Source: Caldilineaceae bacterium (GTDB lineage: Bacteria > Chloroflexota > Anaerolineae > Caldilineales > Caldilineaceae). Taken from it: a stretch of DNA of 54,117 nucleotides. Positions 20,588 through 29,658 of the stretch are shown piece after piece. The position numbers and the translations under genes are program-made. The stretch spans positions 1-54,117 of the forward strand of contig JAJEBF010000054.1 in NCBI GenBank assembly GCA_022824025.1. The letters run 5' to 3'. The notes beneath the pieces were generated by a model. That model did not search any database and was not told where the DNA came from. It saw only the letters and a program-made list of their open reading frames with translations. The number at the start of each line of letters is the position of its first letter. The first letter of the stretch is position 1.

Positions 20588-20884
20588 GTCGGGATGCCTC
20601 ACGGTCTGCGGCGCAATCTGGTTGGACCTGTGAATGGTAGCGGCAGTCCGAATGACAGGCAACTGGCTGAGAAATCCGGGTTGCGAGCCCGAACTGTTGA
20701 GCAGGCTCTGCCCCTCTCAGGGTATGCGCGGTTCAATGATAGGCGGATTCCGGGAGGGAAAGGTCGAATTCGGATGGGCGTTCCTTCACCTAAAGAATGA
20801 GGAGACGGCGATTCCCGTCAGTTTGGCATACGGTGCGGCGGGAGGGACGCGCGGGGAGAAAAAGTTGCGCGATACTCCTGAATC

Positions 20885-20966
20885 CGTTAGAATCCGCCTG
20901 AATCAACGGTGTTTGCTTCAGTCCCCCGCGACGACAGTAATATACGCATACCATTCCTACTATACT
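20885..20966 (+). promoter_or_regulatory. Promoter/operator region of the first ABC importer operon
   Basis: A -10-like TATACT (20961-20966) lies 25 bp before the ribosome site AAAAGGAG of the binding-protein gene, without a good -35. Upstream, CCGTT-N16-AACGG (20884-20909) encloses the direct repeat GAATC...GAATC, and the related sequence GGCGGATTC occurs inverted near 20744. These could be operator half-sites for a sugar-responsive regulator. The whole gap (20588-20991) contains no gene. Confidence 0.35.
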
Positions 20967-20991
20967 CCAGACGAAAAGGAGCGAGAATTTC

Positions 20992-22389
20992 ATGACTCAC
21001 AATACGACACTCAGCCGGCGCCGCTTCCTGCAGTGGGGCGCGGTCGGCATCGGCGGCGCGGCCATTGCGGCGTGCGCTGCGCCTGCAGCCCCGGCGGCGG
21101 CCCCCGAAGAGGCGGAGATGGCAGCCGAAGAGGTGGTTACGATCTCCTGGTGGCACCAGTGGGGCGGCACCACCGGCATGGCGGCCATGGAAGGCGTCGC
21201 GGCGGCCTTTAACGAGGAGGACCGCAACGTCAAGGTCGAGCGCCTCCACGTGACCGAAATGAACGACAAGCTGCTCGCCGCGATCGCCGGCGGTACCCCG
21301 CCCGATGTCGGCGTCTGCTGTGTCCAGTATGCCGAACTCTATTCGCGCGGCGCGGTGATGGCGCTTGACGACCGCATCGACAACAGCGAGGCTATCGGCC
21401 GTGACGACTTTGTGCCCGGTCTGCTCGAATCAATGCAGTGGCAGGGCGCCACCTACGGCATTCCCGGATTCGAGGCGGGCCCCCGCTACGGCCTCATGTA
21501 CAACAAGGCGATTATTGACGAGGCCGGCCTCGACCCCATGAACCTGCCGCGCACATGGGATGAGATGTTCGAGTGGCACGTTGAGCTGACGAAATTCGAC
21601 GACGCCGGCAACGTGGAAATCGTCGGCTTCGATCCGCGCGACGCCACCGCCGGCAACGGCCCGGCCACCAACATTCCGCAGTTCTGGGCCCTCACCTACG
21701 GCCTTGACATGTGGGACGACGAGACCAGCACGTTCAACTACGACAACGAACTCTTCGTAAGCGCGCTGCAGACGATCAAGCGCTTCACCGACCATGTTGG
21801 CGTGCAGCAGATGGAGTCGTTCCGTTCCAGTTTCGGCGGCTGGACGCAGAGCCCCTCTTCGTCCTTCCCGAGCGGCGTCCAGGCGATGATTGTTACCGGC
21901 TACTACGCGCCCGGCGAACTGTTCCACTCGGCCCCCGACAAGGAGTTCGGCGTCGGATGGGTCCCGGTGTCGGACGCCCGCAGCGAAATCACCTTCCAGA
22001 ATGTCGGCGGCCATCCGATGTACATCCCCAACGGCGTCACGGAAATCGACGCCGCATTCGAGTTCATCGAGTTCTGCTCCGAGGAAAAGGCCCAGGGCGT
22101 CATCTTCGACAACACCGGCTGGCTGGGCGGCCGCAAGGCTCTCTACGACCCCGACCTGCCCAAGTACCAGCGTTACGAAAACCTGGACTGGTTCCTGCGC
22201 TCGGTCAACGAGGCCGATGAGTTGTGGGCCTGCCCTGTCATCCCCATTCAGGGCTTCGTCAACCAGCAGCGTTCGCGTGCGTACGAATCGGTTATCTTCG
22301 GCGACAAGGACCCCGAACAGGCGGCAGCCGATTTGCAGGCGGCCTGCACGGAGGAGATGCTGAAGCAGTTCCCCGAGTTGGTCGGATAG
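20992..22389 (+). CDS. ABC-transporter solute-binding lipoprotein (family 1), Tat-type signal
   Basis: This 465-residue protein captures an extracytoplasmic solute, most often an oligosaccharide or glycerol-phosphate-type compound, and hands it to the permease pair encoded downstream. The N-terminus has a twin-arginine motif RRRFLQ (R9-L13) and a lipobox ending at Cys28, followed by an Ala/Pro/Glu-rich linker, so a folded lipoprotein exported by Tat is predicted. ISWWHQWGGTTG and later DVGVCCVQYAELYSRGAV are typical for the MalE/UgpB-like family. AAGG/AGGAG precedes the ATG. It is the first gene of an operon with two permeases and probably the sulfatase. Confidence 0.92.
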   Translation: MTHNTTLSRRRFLQWGAVGIGGAAIAACAAPAAPAAAPEEAEMAAEEVVTISWWHQWGGTTGMAAMEGVAAAFNEEDRNVKVERLHVTEMNDKLLAAIAGGTPPDVGVCCVQYAELYSRGAVMALDDRIDNSEAIGRDDFVPGLLESMQWQGATYGIPGFEAGPRYGLMYNKAIIDEAGLDPMNLPRTWDEMFEWHVELTKFDDAGNVEIVGFDPRDATAGNGPATNIPQFWALTYGLDMWDDETSTFNYDNELFVSALQTIKRFTDHVGVQQMESFRSSFGGWTQSPSSSFPSGVQAMIVTGYYAPGELFHSAPDKEFGVGWVPVSDARSEITFQNVGGHPMYIPNGVTEIDAAFEFIEFCSEEKAQGVIFDNTGWLGGRKALYDPDLPKYQRYENLDWFLRSVNEADELWACPVIPIQGFVNQQRSRAYESVIFGDKDPEQAAADLQAACTEEMLKQFPELVG

Positions 22390-22410
22390 TTGGAGAGACG
22401 AACCATATCG

Positions 22411-22445
22411 GTGGCCGGCGGTTGTACGGAATGACCGCCGGCCAC
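22411..22445 (+). other. Intercistronic hairpin between binding-protein and permease genes
   Basis: A perfect 12-bp GC-rich stem (22411-22422 with 22434-22445, 11-nt loop) lies 21 bp after the stop codon, with no T tract. Such hairpins typically protect the binding-protein mRNA from 3' exonucleases, giving more binding protein than permease. Confidence 0.65.
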
Positions 22446-22463
22446 TGAATACGGGCCCTAAAC

Positions 22464-23366
22464 ATGTCACAGCGTTGGACTCCCGCCCAGATCCGCAGCC
22501 TGTTGAAGGGGCTGGCCTTCATCTCGCCCTGGATTGTGGGCTTTGGTGGATTCGTACTATACCCGATCGCGGCCTCTGCCTATTTCAGCCTCACTCGCTA
22601 CGATGTGCTGCGTCCGGCCCGTTTCATCGGCCTGGAAAACTACGTCGAACTCTTCACCAAGGACGAGACCTTCCGAACCGTGATCGGCAACACGGTTTAC
22701 CTGGTGGTGATTGGCGTACCGGCTGGGCTGGTGGTCGCTTTCCTGCTTGCGAGCCTGCTCAACCGCGAGATGCAGTTTCGGCCGCTTTTTCGCACCATCT
22801 TTTTCTTGCCGGTGCTGGTGCCGGCGGTGGCATCGGCAGAAGTGTGGCGCTGGGTCTACAACACCAACTATGGCGTAATCAACTCATTCATCAAGAGTTG
22901 GGGCCTGGCCGTCATCCCCTTCATCTCTTCGGTCGAGCTGGCCAAACCATCCCTGATTCTGATTCACGTGTGGGCGCAGGGCACCGCCATCATCATCTTT
23001 CTCGCCGCGTTGCAGGACGTTCCCCGCTCGTTGATGGACGCGGCCGAAGTCGACGGCGCCAACCCTCTGCAGCGCTTCTGGCACGTTACCATTCCCATCT
23101 GCACCCCGGCGATCCTGTTCGTGATGCTGACCGGCATGATCGGCATGTTCCAATACTTCACCCTGGGCTGGCTGCTCACGCAGGGCGGGCCCAACGAGTC
23201 GACCGAGTTCTTCAGCCTCTATCTCTATCGAAACGCCTTTCAGTTTTTCAAGATGGGGTATGCCTCGGCTCAGGCCTGGATACTGTTCATAATCATTCTT
23301 GCTTTCACTCTGCTCATCTTCCGCAGCTCGGCCCGCTGGGTCTACTACGCCGGGGAGTCCGACTGA
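22464..23366 (+). CDS. ABC sugar permease, MalF/UgpA type
   Basis: The 300-residue protein has six predicted membrane helices and the EAA cytoplasmic loop AAEVDGANPLQRFWHVTIP near residue 195, which docks on the ATPase. The start LKGLAFISPWIVGFGGFVLYPI is characteristic of carbohydrate-uptake (CUT1) permeases. It follows the binding-protein gene and a hairpin; the ATG at 22464 lacks a clear ribosome site. It forms the membrane channel with the next gene product. Confidence 0.92.
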   Translation: MSQRWTPAQIRSLLKGLAFISPWIVGFGGFVLYPIAASAYFSLTRYDVLRPARFIGLENYVELFTKDETFRTVIGNTVYLVVIGVPAGLVVAFLLASLLNREMQFRPLFRTIFFLPVLVPAVASAEVWRWVYNTNYGVINSFIKSWGLAVIPFISSVELAKPSLILIHVWAQGTAIIIFLAALQDVPRSLMDAAEVDGANPLQRFWHVTIPICTPAILFVMLTGMIGMFQYFTLGWLLTQGGPNESTEFFSLYLYRNAFQFFKMGYASAQAWILFIIILAFTLLIFRSSARWVYYAGESD

Positions 23367-23394
23367 CCGCAAAGGTCAACCGTCCGCCACTACG

Positions 23395-24291
23395 ATGCAA
23401 CAAGCCGAATCTTTCGCCAGCAGACCAATACAGCAACCTTCGCTCATGCAGCGACCGCTTTTCAAGATTGCGCAACGCGCGCTCTTCTACGTGATGATGG
23501 TCGTTCTGGCGCTCATCTTCGCCGGGCCTCTGCTTTGGATGCTTTCAACCTCGTTCAAGACCGACCCCCAGGTTTACACTGTCCCGCCGACCTGGTTTCC
23601 CAATCCCTTTCGCCTGGTCAACTACCCGGAGGCGCTCTCCTCCCGCCCCTTCGGCGCCTATACCTATAATACGTTGCGATACGCTCTTGGCGCGGTGGCC
23701 GGCGCGCTGATTTCGAATACGCTGGTCGCTTACGGTTTCGCCCGCATCCGCTGGCCCGGACGGGATATCTTCTTCATCATCTGCCTTTCGACGATGATGA
23801 TCCCGTTCCAGGTGCGCATGATCCCGCTCTATCTCACCTTTAAGAATCTTGGCTGGCTCAACACGTACCTGCCTCTCATTGTCCCGACTTTCCTTGGCGT
23901 GAACGCTTACTATACCTTTTTGCTGCGCCAGTTCTTCCTTACCATCCCCAGCGAACTGTCCGACGCCGCTCGCGTCGACGGCTGCACGGAACTGGGCATA
24001 CTCATCCGTATCATTCTGCCTCTGGCCAAGCCGGCGCTGGCGGTCATCGGCCTGCTCCAGTTCATGTTCGCCTGGGACAACTATATCGGACCGCTGATCT
24101 ACCTCAACAACGAGTCCCTTTATCCGATCGCGCTCGGCCTGCAACAGTTCCGCACCATGTTCCAGGAAGAGTTGATGTGGCCGTACATGATGGCGGCCAG
24201 CACGGCCACGGTGGCGCCGGTCATCATCCTCTACTTCTTCGTCCAGCGCACATTCGTCGAAGGCATCTCAATCACCGGTCTGAAAGGATAA
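23395..24291 (+). CDS. ABC sugar permease, MalG/UgpE type
   Basis: The 298-residue protein has a first helix near residue 30 (YVMMVVLALIFAGPLLWML), the CUT1 signature SFKTDPQVYTVPP and the EAA loop AARVDGCTELGILIRIILP. It is the second half of the channel. The start was set to the ATG at 23395, 28 bp after the stop of the previous permease, because the upstream part of the frame overlaps that gene. No ATPase gene is in the cluster, so a shared MsmK/UgpC-type ATPase elsewhere in the genome is required. Confidence 0.9.
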   Translation: MQQAESFASRPIQQPSLMQRPLFKIAQRALFYVMMVVLALIFAGPLLWMLSTSFKTDPQVYTVPPTWFPNPFRLVNYPEALSSRPFGAYTYNTLRYALGAVAGALISNTLVAYGFARIRWPGRDIFFIICLSTMMIPFQVRMIPLYLTFKNLGWLNTYLPLIVPTFLGVNAYYTFLLRQFFLTIPSELSDAARVDGCTELGILIRIILPLAKPALAVIGLLQFMFAWDNYIGPLIYLNNESLYPIALGLQQFRTMFQEELMWPYMMAASTATVAPVIILYFFVQRTFVEGISITGLKG

Positions 24292-24385
24292 TCTGGCGGC
24301 TCGCGGTGCGCGGCCCATTTCCTGTTCTGGCCGGCGGCTCTCTCGCCCAACAACTTCAATCCCCATAGATCCGAGGTGAAGAACC

Positions 24386-25852
24386 ATGCCAGCAGACAGC
24401 CGGCCCAACATTCTTTTTATCTGCGTTGACCAGTGGCGCGCCGACGCGCTGAGCCTGACCGGCCACCCTGTGGCAGAGACGCCCCACCTGGACAGACTGG
24501 CCCGTGAGGGCATCAACTTCACGCAGGCCTATGCGGCCACGCCCACCTGCGTGCCGGCGCGGGCGACGATCTTCACCGGCCTGAACCAGCGGCATACCGG
24601 ATTTGTCGGCTATAACGACCAGATCGACTGGCATTACGACTGCACGATGCCCGGGCTGCTGGCCGACGCGGGCTACCATACACAGTGTGTCGGCAAGATG
24701 CACACGCATCCCTCGCGCAATCTGATGGGCTTCCACAACGTCCTCCTGCACGACGGCTACCTGCACCGCGAGCGTTCCAAGCGGGACGACTACGGGCTGG
24801 TTGACGACTACACGCCGTGGCTGCGGGAGCGGCTTGGCCCGGACGCGGACTACATCGATACCGGCGTGGGCTGCAATGGCTACGCGGCGCGGCCCTGGGT
24901 GTACGAGGAGATGCTGCACCCGACCAGCTGGGTCACGACGATGGGCATCGACTTTCTGCGCCGCCGCGACCCGACCAAACCGTTCTTCCTGATGCTCTCC
25001 TACCACCGGCCGCACCCCCCATTGGACCCGCCGCAAGCGTTTATGGACCGCTACATGTCGAAGCCGCTGCCGGACCCGGCAATGGGGGATTGGGCGCCGG
25101 ACAGCCTGCCGGTGCGGGGGCTGGACAGCCCAATCCCGACGGATGCGGCGCAGCGCGACTATGCGCGGCGGGCCTACTACGCCCAGATCAGCCATATCGA
25201 TTACAGCCTCAACCGCGTGTTTCAGGCGCTGTTTGAGAACGGGGAGCTGGACAATACCGCGATCGTGTTCACCTCCGACCATGGTGAAATGCTCTACGAC
25301 CACAACCACGTCGCCAAGGGCTATCCCTTTGACAGCTCGGCGCGCCTGCCGTTCATTCTGCGGCTGCCGCACGCGGGCAGCCCGCACCACCAGGCGAGGC
25401 AGGCCGATGAGCCGCTGCGACAGGTCGACCAGGTGGTAGAGCTACGCGACCTGCTGCCGACCTTCTGCGATCTCGCCGGATGCGACACGCCCGCGCACGT
25501 TGACGGGCAGAGTATATTGCCGCTGGCGCGCGGGGAGACCGATGGCTGGCGCGAATATCTGCACGGCGAGCACTTCATGAACGCTGACTCCAACCAGTGG
25601 GTGACGGACGGCCGCGAGAAATACATCTGGTACAGCCAGAGCGGGCGCGAGCTGCTGTTCGACCTGGACGCGGATCCCACGGAGCTGCATGACCTGGCCG
25701 CGGCGCGCCCGCAACGCGTTGCCTTCTGGCGCGAGCGGTTGATCGCGGAGCTGGATGGGCGCGAGGAGGGGTTTGTTCAAAACGGGGCGCTGGTGAGCGG
25801 TATGCCGCAAAGCCCGACACTGGCCGACGCGGGGCGCTATCGCGAGCGGTGA
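24386..25852 (+). CDS. Sulfatase (type I, formylglycine-dependent)
   Basis: This 488-residue enzyme cleaves sulfate esters. The nucleophile cysteine C55 lies in the signature CVPAR (C-x-P-A-R), which is converted to formylglycine. The N-terminal metal-binding segment is ILFICVDQWRAD, and a second metal site is TSDHGEMLYDH. There is no signal peptide, so action is probably in the cytoplasm on an imported sulfated substrate. A formylglycine-generating enzyme is not in the window. The gene starts after GAGGTG, 94 bp downstream of the permease, and probably belongs to the same operon. This is the main hint about the cargo of the importer. Phosphonate monoester hydrolases have a similar fold and are the main alternative. 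Confidence 0.88.
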   Translation: MPADSRPNILFICVDQWRADALSLTGHPVAETPHLDRLAREGINFTQAYAATPTCVPARATIFTGLNQRHTGFVGYNDQIDWHYDCTMPGLLADAGYHTQCVGKMHTHPSRNLMGFHNVLLHDGYLHRERSKRDDYGLVDDYTPWLRERLGPDADYIDTGVGCNGYAARPWVYEEMLHPTSWVTTMGIDFLRRRDPTKPFFLMLSYHRPHPPLDPPQAFMDRYMSKPLPDPAMGDWAPDSLPVRGLDSPIPTDAAQRDYARRAYYAQISHIDYSLNRVFQALFENGELDNTAIVFTSDHGEMLYDHNHVAKGYPFDSSARLPFILRLPHAGSPHHQARQADEPLRQVDQVVELRDLLPTFCDLAGCDTPAHVDGQSILPLARGETDGWREYLHGEHFMNADSNQWVTDGREKYIWYSQSGRELLFDLDADPTELHDLAAARPQRVAFWRERLIAELDGREEGFVQNGALVSGMPQSPTLADAGRYRER

Positions 25853-25883
25853 CCTTCGAGTGTCGGATGGTTGGCCGCCAGCT

Positions 25884-26747
25884 CTAATGGACGGAAATCC
25901 CTTCCATCTCCAGGATGCGATGCACGTTGGCCGCGGCAAGGGGGTACTTCTCGTTGGGCAGGTGTTCGAGCATCATGTAGCCGTCGGGATGCTCGTTGTG
26001 CCAGAGACGCAAAGCAGTGGCCAGGTTCAACTCTCCTTCGCCTGGAACCTCTTCATCCATATGAAGCAAAAGACCGTCGCGCACGCTGATATCCTTACAG
26101 TGCGCGATGGCGCTGATTGGCCCCATGCATTCGAAGATGTGTTGGAGTCGCGGCCTGCTGTCATAGACCTGGTGCAGCGTCTGGAAGTGATTCACGTAGT
26201 CCATCACCAACCGCATACGCGGGCTGCCCACATCACGGATGACGGCGCGGTTGAACTCGGGCGAATTCATGATTGTCAGCACGTGCGTTTCGACGGCGAC
26301 AGTCTGGCCGATTGCTTCGGCCGCCTCAGCCAGCCAGGACAGGGATTCCACCAGCAGGGCGCGGCGCCCCGGCCGGTGATTTTCCCGGTGGGGACTGTAG
26401 GGGCCATTGGGGCTTAAGCTGCCGGTGCGGATGAGGGCGACGTGGCCGCCCAACTCGCGTGCGACGCCAAAACCGCGGCGGATATTCTCCAACAGCCGCC
26501 GCCGCGCTTCGTCGTCCGGGTCGAAAAGACATTCCCTGAAACCGATGCCGACCTGCACAAGGTCCATACCTTCGTCGGCGAAGAGCCGCCGCACGCGCTG
26601 CCAGACCGGCGCGGAAGCCGGCGGCGAACCGGAGGCAGAGACGGAGAGGGCGCCCCCCGTCAGTCCCAGGTCGCGGATGGCGACCAGATGCGGGCCGTGA
26701 ATATCGGCGGGATCCGGGGGCAACATGCCGACAACGCCTAATCTCAT
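25884..26747 (-). CDS. Sugar phosphate isomerase/epimerase-like TIM-barrel protein
   Basis: The 287-residue protein resembles xylose isomerase-like TIM-barrel (AP endonuclease 2) proteins such as those isomerising hexuloses or inosose. Strands include LGVVGML near the start, MDLVQVGIGF, VALIRTGSLS, VAVETHVLTI (metal-binding Glu), RLVMDYVNHFQ (metal-binding Asp) and GEGELNL near the end. The ATG at 26747 was chosen because the frame above it is poor and GGAG precedes it. It is the only minus-strand gene in this part of the island, divergent from the M20 gene. Its chemistry probably concerns the sugar released by the sulfatase, which is inference. Confidence 0.85.
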   Translation of the reverse strand: MRLGVVGMLPPDPADIHGPHLVAIRDLGLTGGALSVSASGSPPASAPVWQRVRRLFADEGMDLVQVGIGFRECLFDPDDEARRRLLENIRRGFGVARELGGHVALIRTGSLSPNGPYSPHRENHRPGRRALLVESLSWLAEAAEAIGQTVAVETHVLTIMNSPEFNRAVIRDVGSPRMRLVMDYVNHFQTLHQVYDSRPRLQHIFECMGPISAIAHCKDISVRDGLLLHMDEEVPGEGELNLATALRLWHNEHPDGYMMLEHLPNEKYPLAAANVHRILEMEGISVH

Positions 26748-26953
26748 GGGAAGACTCCATACGGTGATCGGTGGACGGTGCTGTGGGCTGCAACCGGCAA
26801 TGGGCCAAGGTTGAGGACCGCCAGGTTGACATTCGCCAGACTTACGGTAAAATCGGGGCGTTCCCACCAATACATATCATCAGAAAATCCTGAAAAGCGC
26901 AAACGCCCGGCCAGGAACTTTGCGCCGGGGTCTGCGCCATGAGGAGGAAACGA

Positions 26954-28336
26954 TTGACCGCAAAGGAGAGCCACCCTCCCGCACTGGCCGAGGTGCTCGC
27001 CTATGTCGACGCCCACCGGCAGGCGTTTATCGACCGCCTGCTGGCCTATGTTGCCCGGCCCAGCATCAGCGCGCACGGGGTCGGCATCCGGGAGACTGCC
27101 GAGTTCCTGTTCGGCTATCTGCAGGGGCTGGGGATGGAGGCGCGGTTGCTGGAAGGCGCGGGCTGGCCCTTTGTTTACGGCCGCTATGGGGAGAGCCCGA
27201 ACGCGCCGACGGTGCTGCTCTACGGCCACTACGACGTGCAGCCGCCGGATCCCCTGGACGCATGGGACTCGCCGCCGTTTGAGCCGGAGATCCGGGATGG
27301 GCGCATCTGGGGGCGGGGCGTGGGCGACAACAAAGGGCAGCATCTGGCCCAGCTTCTGGCGATTGAGTCCTGGCTGGCGGTCACCGGCGGCCTGCCGTGC
27401 AACGTCATCGTCCTGCTGGAGGGTGAGGAGGAGGTCGGCAGCCCGCATATCAGCGACTGCGTGCGCGAGCACCGCGCCCTGCTTGCCGACGCCGACCTGG
27501 TGATCACCGCGGACGGCCCCGTGCATGAGAGCGGGCGGCCCTGCATCAAGTTCGGCCCGCGCGGGATTGCATCGTTCGAGCTGCGAGTGGAACATGGGGC
27601 GCGCGACTTTCATTCGGGCAACTGGGGCGGCGTGGCGCCCAACCCGATCTGGACGCTGGTCCATCTGCTGGCGACGATGAAGGACAGCCGCGGCGCCATG
27701 ACAATCGACGGATTCTACGACAACGTCGCGCCGCTGAGCGAGCTGGAACGTGAGGCGCTGGACGCCCTGCCGGTGGATGTCGCGGCGGTGATGGCAGGGG
27801 CCGGCCTGGCGCGGCTGGATGAGCCGCGGGACCGGCCTTTTTTCGACCGCCTCGCGGCGTGGCCGACCTTTACAATCAACGGATTTCATGGCGGGTACGG
27901 CGGGCCGGGTATGAAGACGGTGCTGCCGCATCAGGCGACGGTGAAGTGCGACATGCGCCTGATCGAAAACCAGCGCGTTGAGGAGATTCTGGACAAGGTG
28001 GAGGCGCATGTTCGCCGCCATGCGCCGGAGGTCGAGGTGATCCGCCAGGGCGGCATGGAGCCTTCGCGCACACCGCTGGATTCGCCCTACACGCGGCCGC
28101 TGCAGCGGGCCTTTCGCGCGGCCCAGGGCGTCGAGCCGCTCCTCATTCCGGCGATGGGCGGGAGCCTGCCCGACTATGTCTGGACCAAGGTTCTGGGCGT
28201 TCACTCCTTTACCACGCCCTATGCCAACCATGACGAGGCCAACCATGCGCCGAATGAAAACCTGGAGGTAGAGCGCTTCGTCGCCGGCATACGCACCGGC
28301 GCCGCGGCGCTGGCCTGTCTGGGTGAGGAGGGTTGA
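26954..28336 (+). CDS. M20-family metallohydrolase (dipeptidase/ArgE-like)
   Basis: The enzyme is a two-zinc hydrolase of N-acyl or peptide bonds. Visible motifs are GHYDVQPP (first ligand His with its Asp), WGRGVGDNKG, the catalytic/ligand glutamates in LEGEEEVGS, and the C-terminal histidine in ANHDEANHAPNE. The dimerisation (lid) domain occupies the middle part. The length (~460) fits the non-specific dipeptidase-like branch. The start is ambiguous: an in-frame ATG at 26939 has no ribosome site, while AGGAGG (26942-26947) lies 6 nt before an in-frame TTG at 26954, which I prefer. A deacylating step on the imported substrate is conceivable. Confidence 0.88.
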   Translation: MTAKESHPPALAEVLAYVDAHRQAFIDRLLAYVARPSISAHGVGIRETAEFLFGYLQGLGMEARLLEGAGWPFVYGRYGESPNAPTVLLYGHYDVQPPDPLDAWDSPPFEPEIRDGRIWGRGVGDNKGQHLAQLLAIESWLAVTGGLPCNVIVLLEGEEEVGSPHISDCVREHRALLADADLVITADGPVHESGRPCIKFGPRGIASFELRVEHGARDFHSGNWGGVAPNPIWTLVHLLATMKDSRGAMTIDGFYDNVAPLSELEREALDALPVDVAAVMAGAGLARLDEPRDRPFFDRLAAWPTFTINGFHGGYGGPGMKTVLPHQATVKCDMRLIENQRVEEILDKVEAHVRRHAPEVEVIRQGGMEPSRTPLDSPYTRPLQRAFRAAQGVEPLLIPAMGGSLPDYVWTKVLGVHSFTTPYANHDEANHAPNENLEVERFVAGIRTGAAALACLGEEG

Positions 28337-28418
28337 GACGTTTCATGGCATCCGGATTGCCAGCGGCATCATCACAGCGAGCCAGTTACAGAAGCCGACA
28401 AAGTTGAAAGGAGCACTC

Positions 28419-29624
28419 ATGTTACGCGTAGGCATCATCGGATATGGCCGCCGCATTGCGGGCATGGCCAAAGGGCTGGATATTTTCGACATCCCCTACC
28501 GGGTAACGGCCATTGCCGACCCGGGCAGCGACCGCATCCAGGCCGCGAACGATCCTTTTCTCTCCGACGCCCGTTTCTACAACTCGGCGGACGAACTGCT
28601 GGCCGGGGCGGACGAGCTGGACGGCATCATGATCGGGACTCGCTGCAATTTGCACACGGAGATGGCGCTCAAGGTCGCGCCCACGCAGCTCCCGCTCTTC
28701 CTGGAAAAGCCGGTCGCAATCACCTTCGACGAGGTGCGCCGCCTGCACGCGGCCTATAAGGACTACAGCGCGCCCACCGTGGTCTCTTTCCCGCTGCGGC
28801 TGAGCCCCGTGGCCCAGAAGGTGCGGGAGATCATCGAATCCGACCAGGTTGGCAGTATCGAACAGGTGGTCGCGTTCAACGATGTCGGCTACGGCAGCGT
28901 CTACTTCAGAAGCTGGTACCGCAATTACGAGTTGGACGGCGGGCTGTGGCTGCAGAAGTTCACGCACGACGTGGACTATATCAACTATCTGCTCGACGCC
29001 CGCCCGCGCTGGGTGAGCGCGATGAATTCCCGCCGCGTCTATGGCGGCGACAAACCATGGGATCTGCAGTGCAGGGACTGCGCCGAGCAGGAGACTTGCC
29101 CGGAGAGCCCCTTTGTGCGCTTCCGCACCGGCTTTGAGGGCGGTCGCGTGCGCTTTGCCGAGGAGCAGGTCTACCGCGACGACCAGTTCTGTGTCTTTTC
29201 CGAGGGGCATCAGCTTCAGGACAATGGCGCCTGCATGTTGGAATATGAGAGTGGCGTCCAGGCCAGCTACACGCAGAATTTCTTTACCCGCTATCGCGGG
29301 GCCCGCCGCGGGGCAAGACTCTATGGTTACCGCGGCATTATCGAGTTCAACTGGAATGAAAACTATATCAAGATCTTCAGCCACACATCGCCGGTGGTGG
29401 AGACGATCGACTTTAGCGGGGACATGCCCCATTTCGGCGGCGACCGCGAGCTGAGCTTCGACTTTCTGATGGCGATGCGCGACGGGCGGCCCTCGCGCAG
29501 CCCGATCGGGGCGGGCATACTCAGCGCGCTGACCTGTCTTTGGGCGCGTGAATCGGCCAACACCCGGCAGGGGTATGAGGTCGTGATGCCGCAAGCTGAA
29601 GAAGAGGCGATGGCTGGCGGCTAA
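28419..29624 (+). CDS. Gfo/Idh/MocA-family oxidoreductase with Cys cluster
   Basis: The 401-residue NAD(P)-dependent dehydrogenase begins with a Rossmann fold (LRVGIIGYGRRIAGMAKG) and contains the family signature LFLEKP, whose Lys helps catalysis. An unusual segment CRDCAEQETCPESP (about residues 220-233) holds three cysteines and resembles the Cys-rich insert in a MocA subgroup, perhaps metal binding. A trailing C-terminal alpha/beta domain follows. The start ATG at 28419 has AAAGGAG. It oxidises or reduces a sugar or cyclitol; together with the isomerase, a catabolic role is expected. Confidence 0.9.
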   Translation: MLRVGIIGYGRRIAGMAKGLDIFDIPYRVTAIADPGSDRIQAANDPFLSDARFYNSADELLAGADELDGIMIGTRCNLHTEMALKVAPTQLPLFLEKPVAITFDEVRRLHAAYKDYSAPTVVSFPLRLSPVAQKVREIIESDQVGSIEQVVAFNDVGYGSVYFRSWYRNYELDGGLWLQKFTHDVDYINYLLDARPRWVSAMNSRRVYGGDKPWDLQCRDCAEQETCPESPFVRFRTGFEGGRVRFAEEQVYRDDQFCVFSEGHQLQDNGACMLEYESGVQASYTQNFFTRYRGARRGARLYGYRGIIEFNWNENYIKIFSHTSPVVETIDFSGDMPHFGGDRELSFDFLMAMRDGRPSRSPIGAGILSALTCLWARESANTRQGYEVVMPQAEEEAMAGG

Positions 29625-29658
29625 TGGACTGAGACGACAACGGATCGCTTACTGAAGG

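Noticed and set aside
26744..28246. 500-codon open frame antisense to the M20 hydrolase gene
   Set aside because: It has no recognisable domain; the sense frame has all metal ligands of an M20 enzyme.
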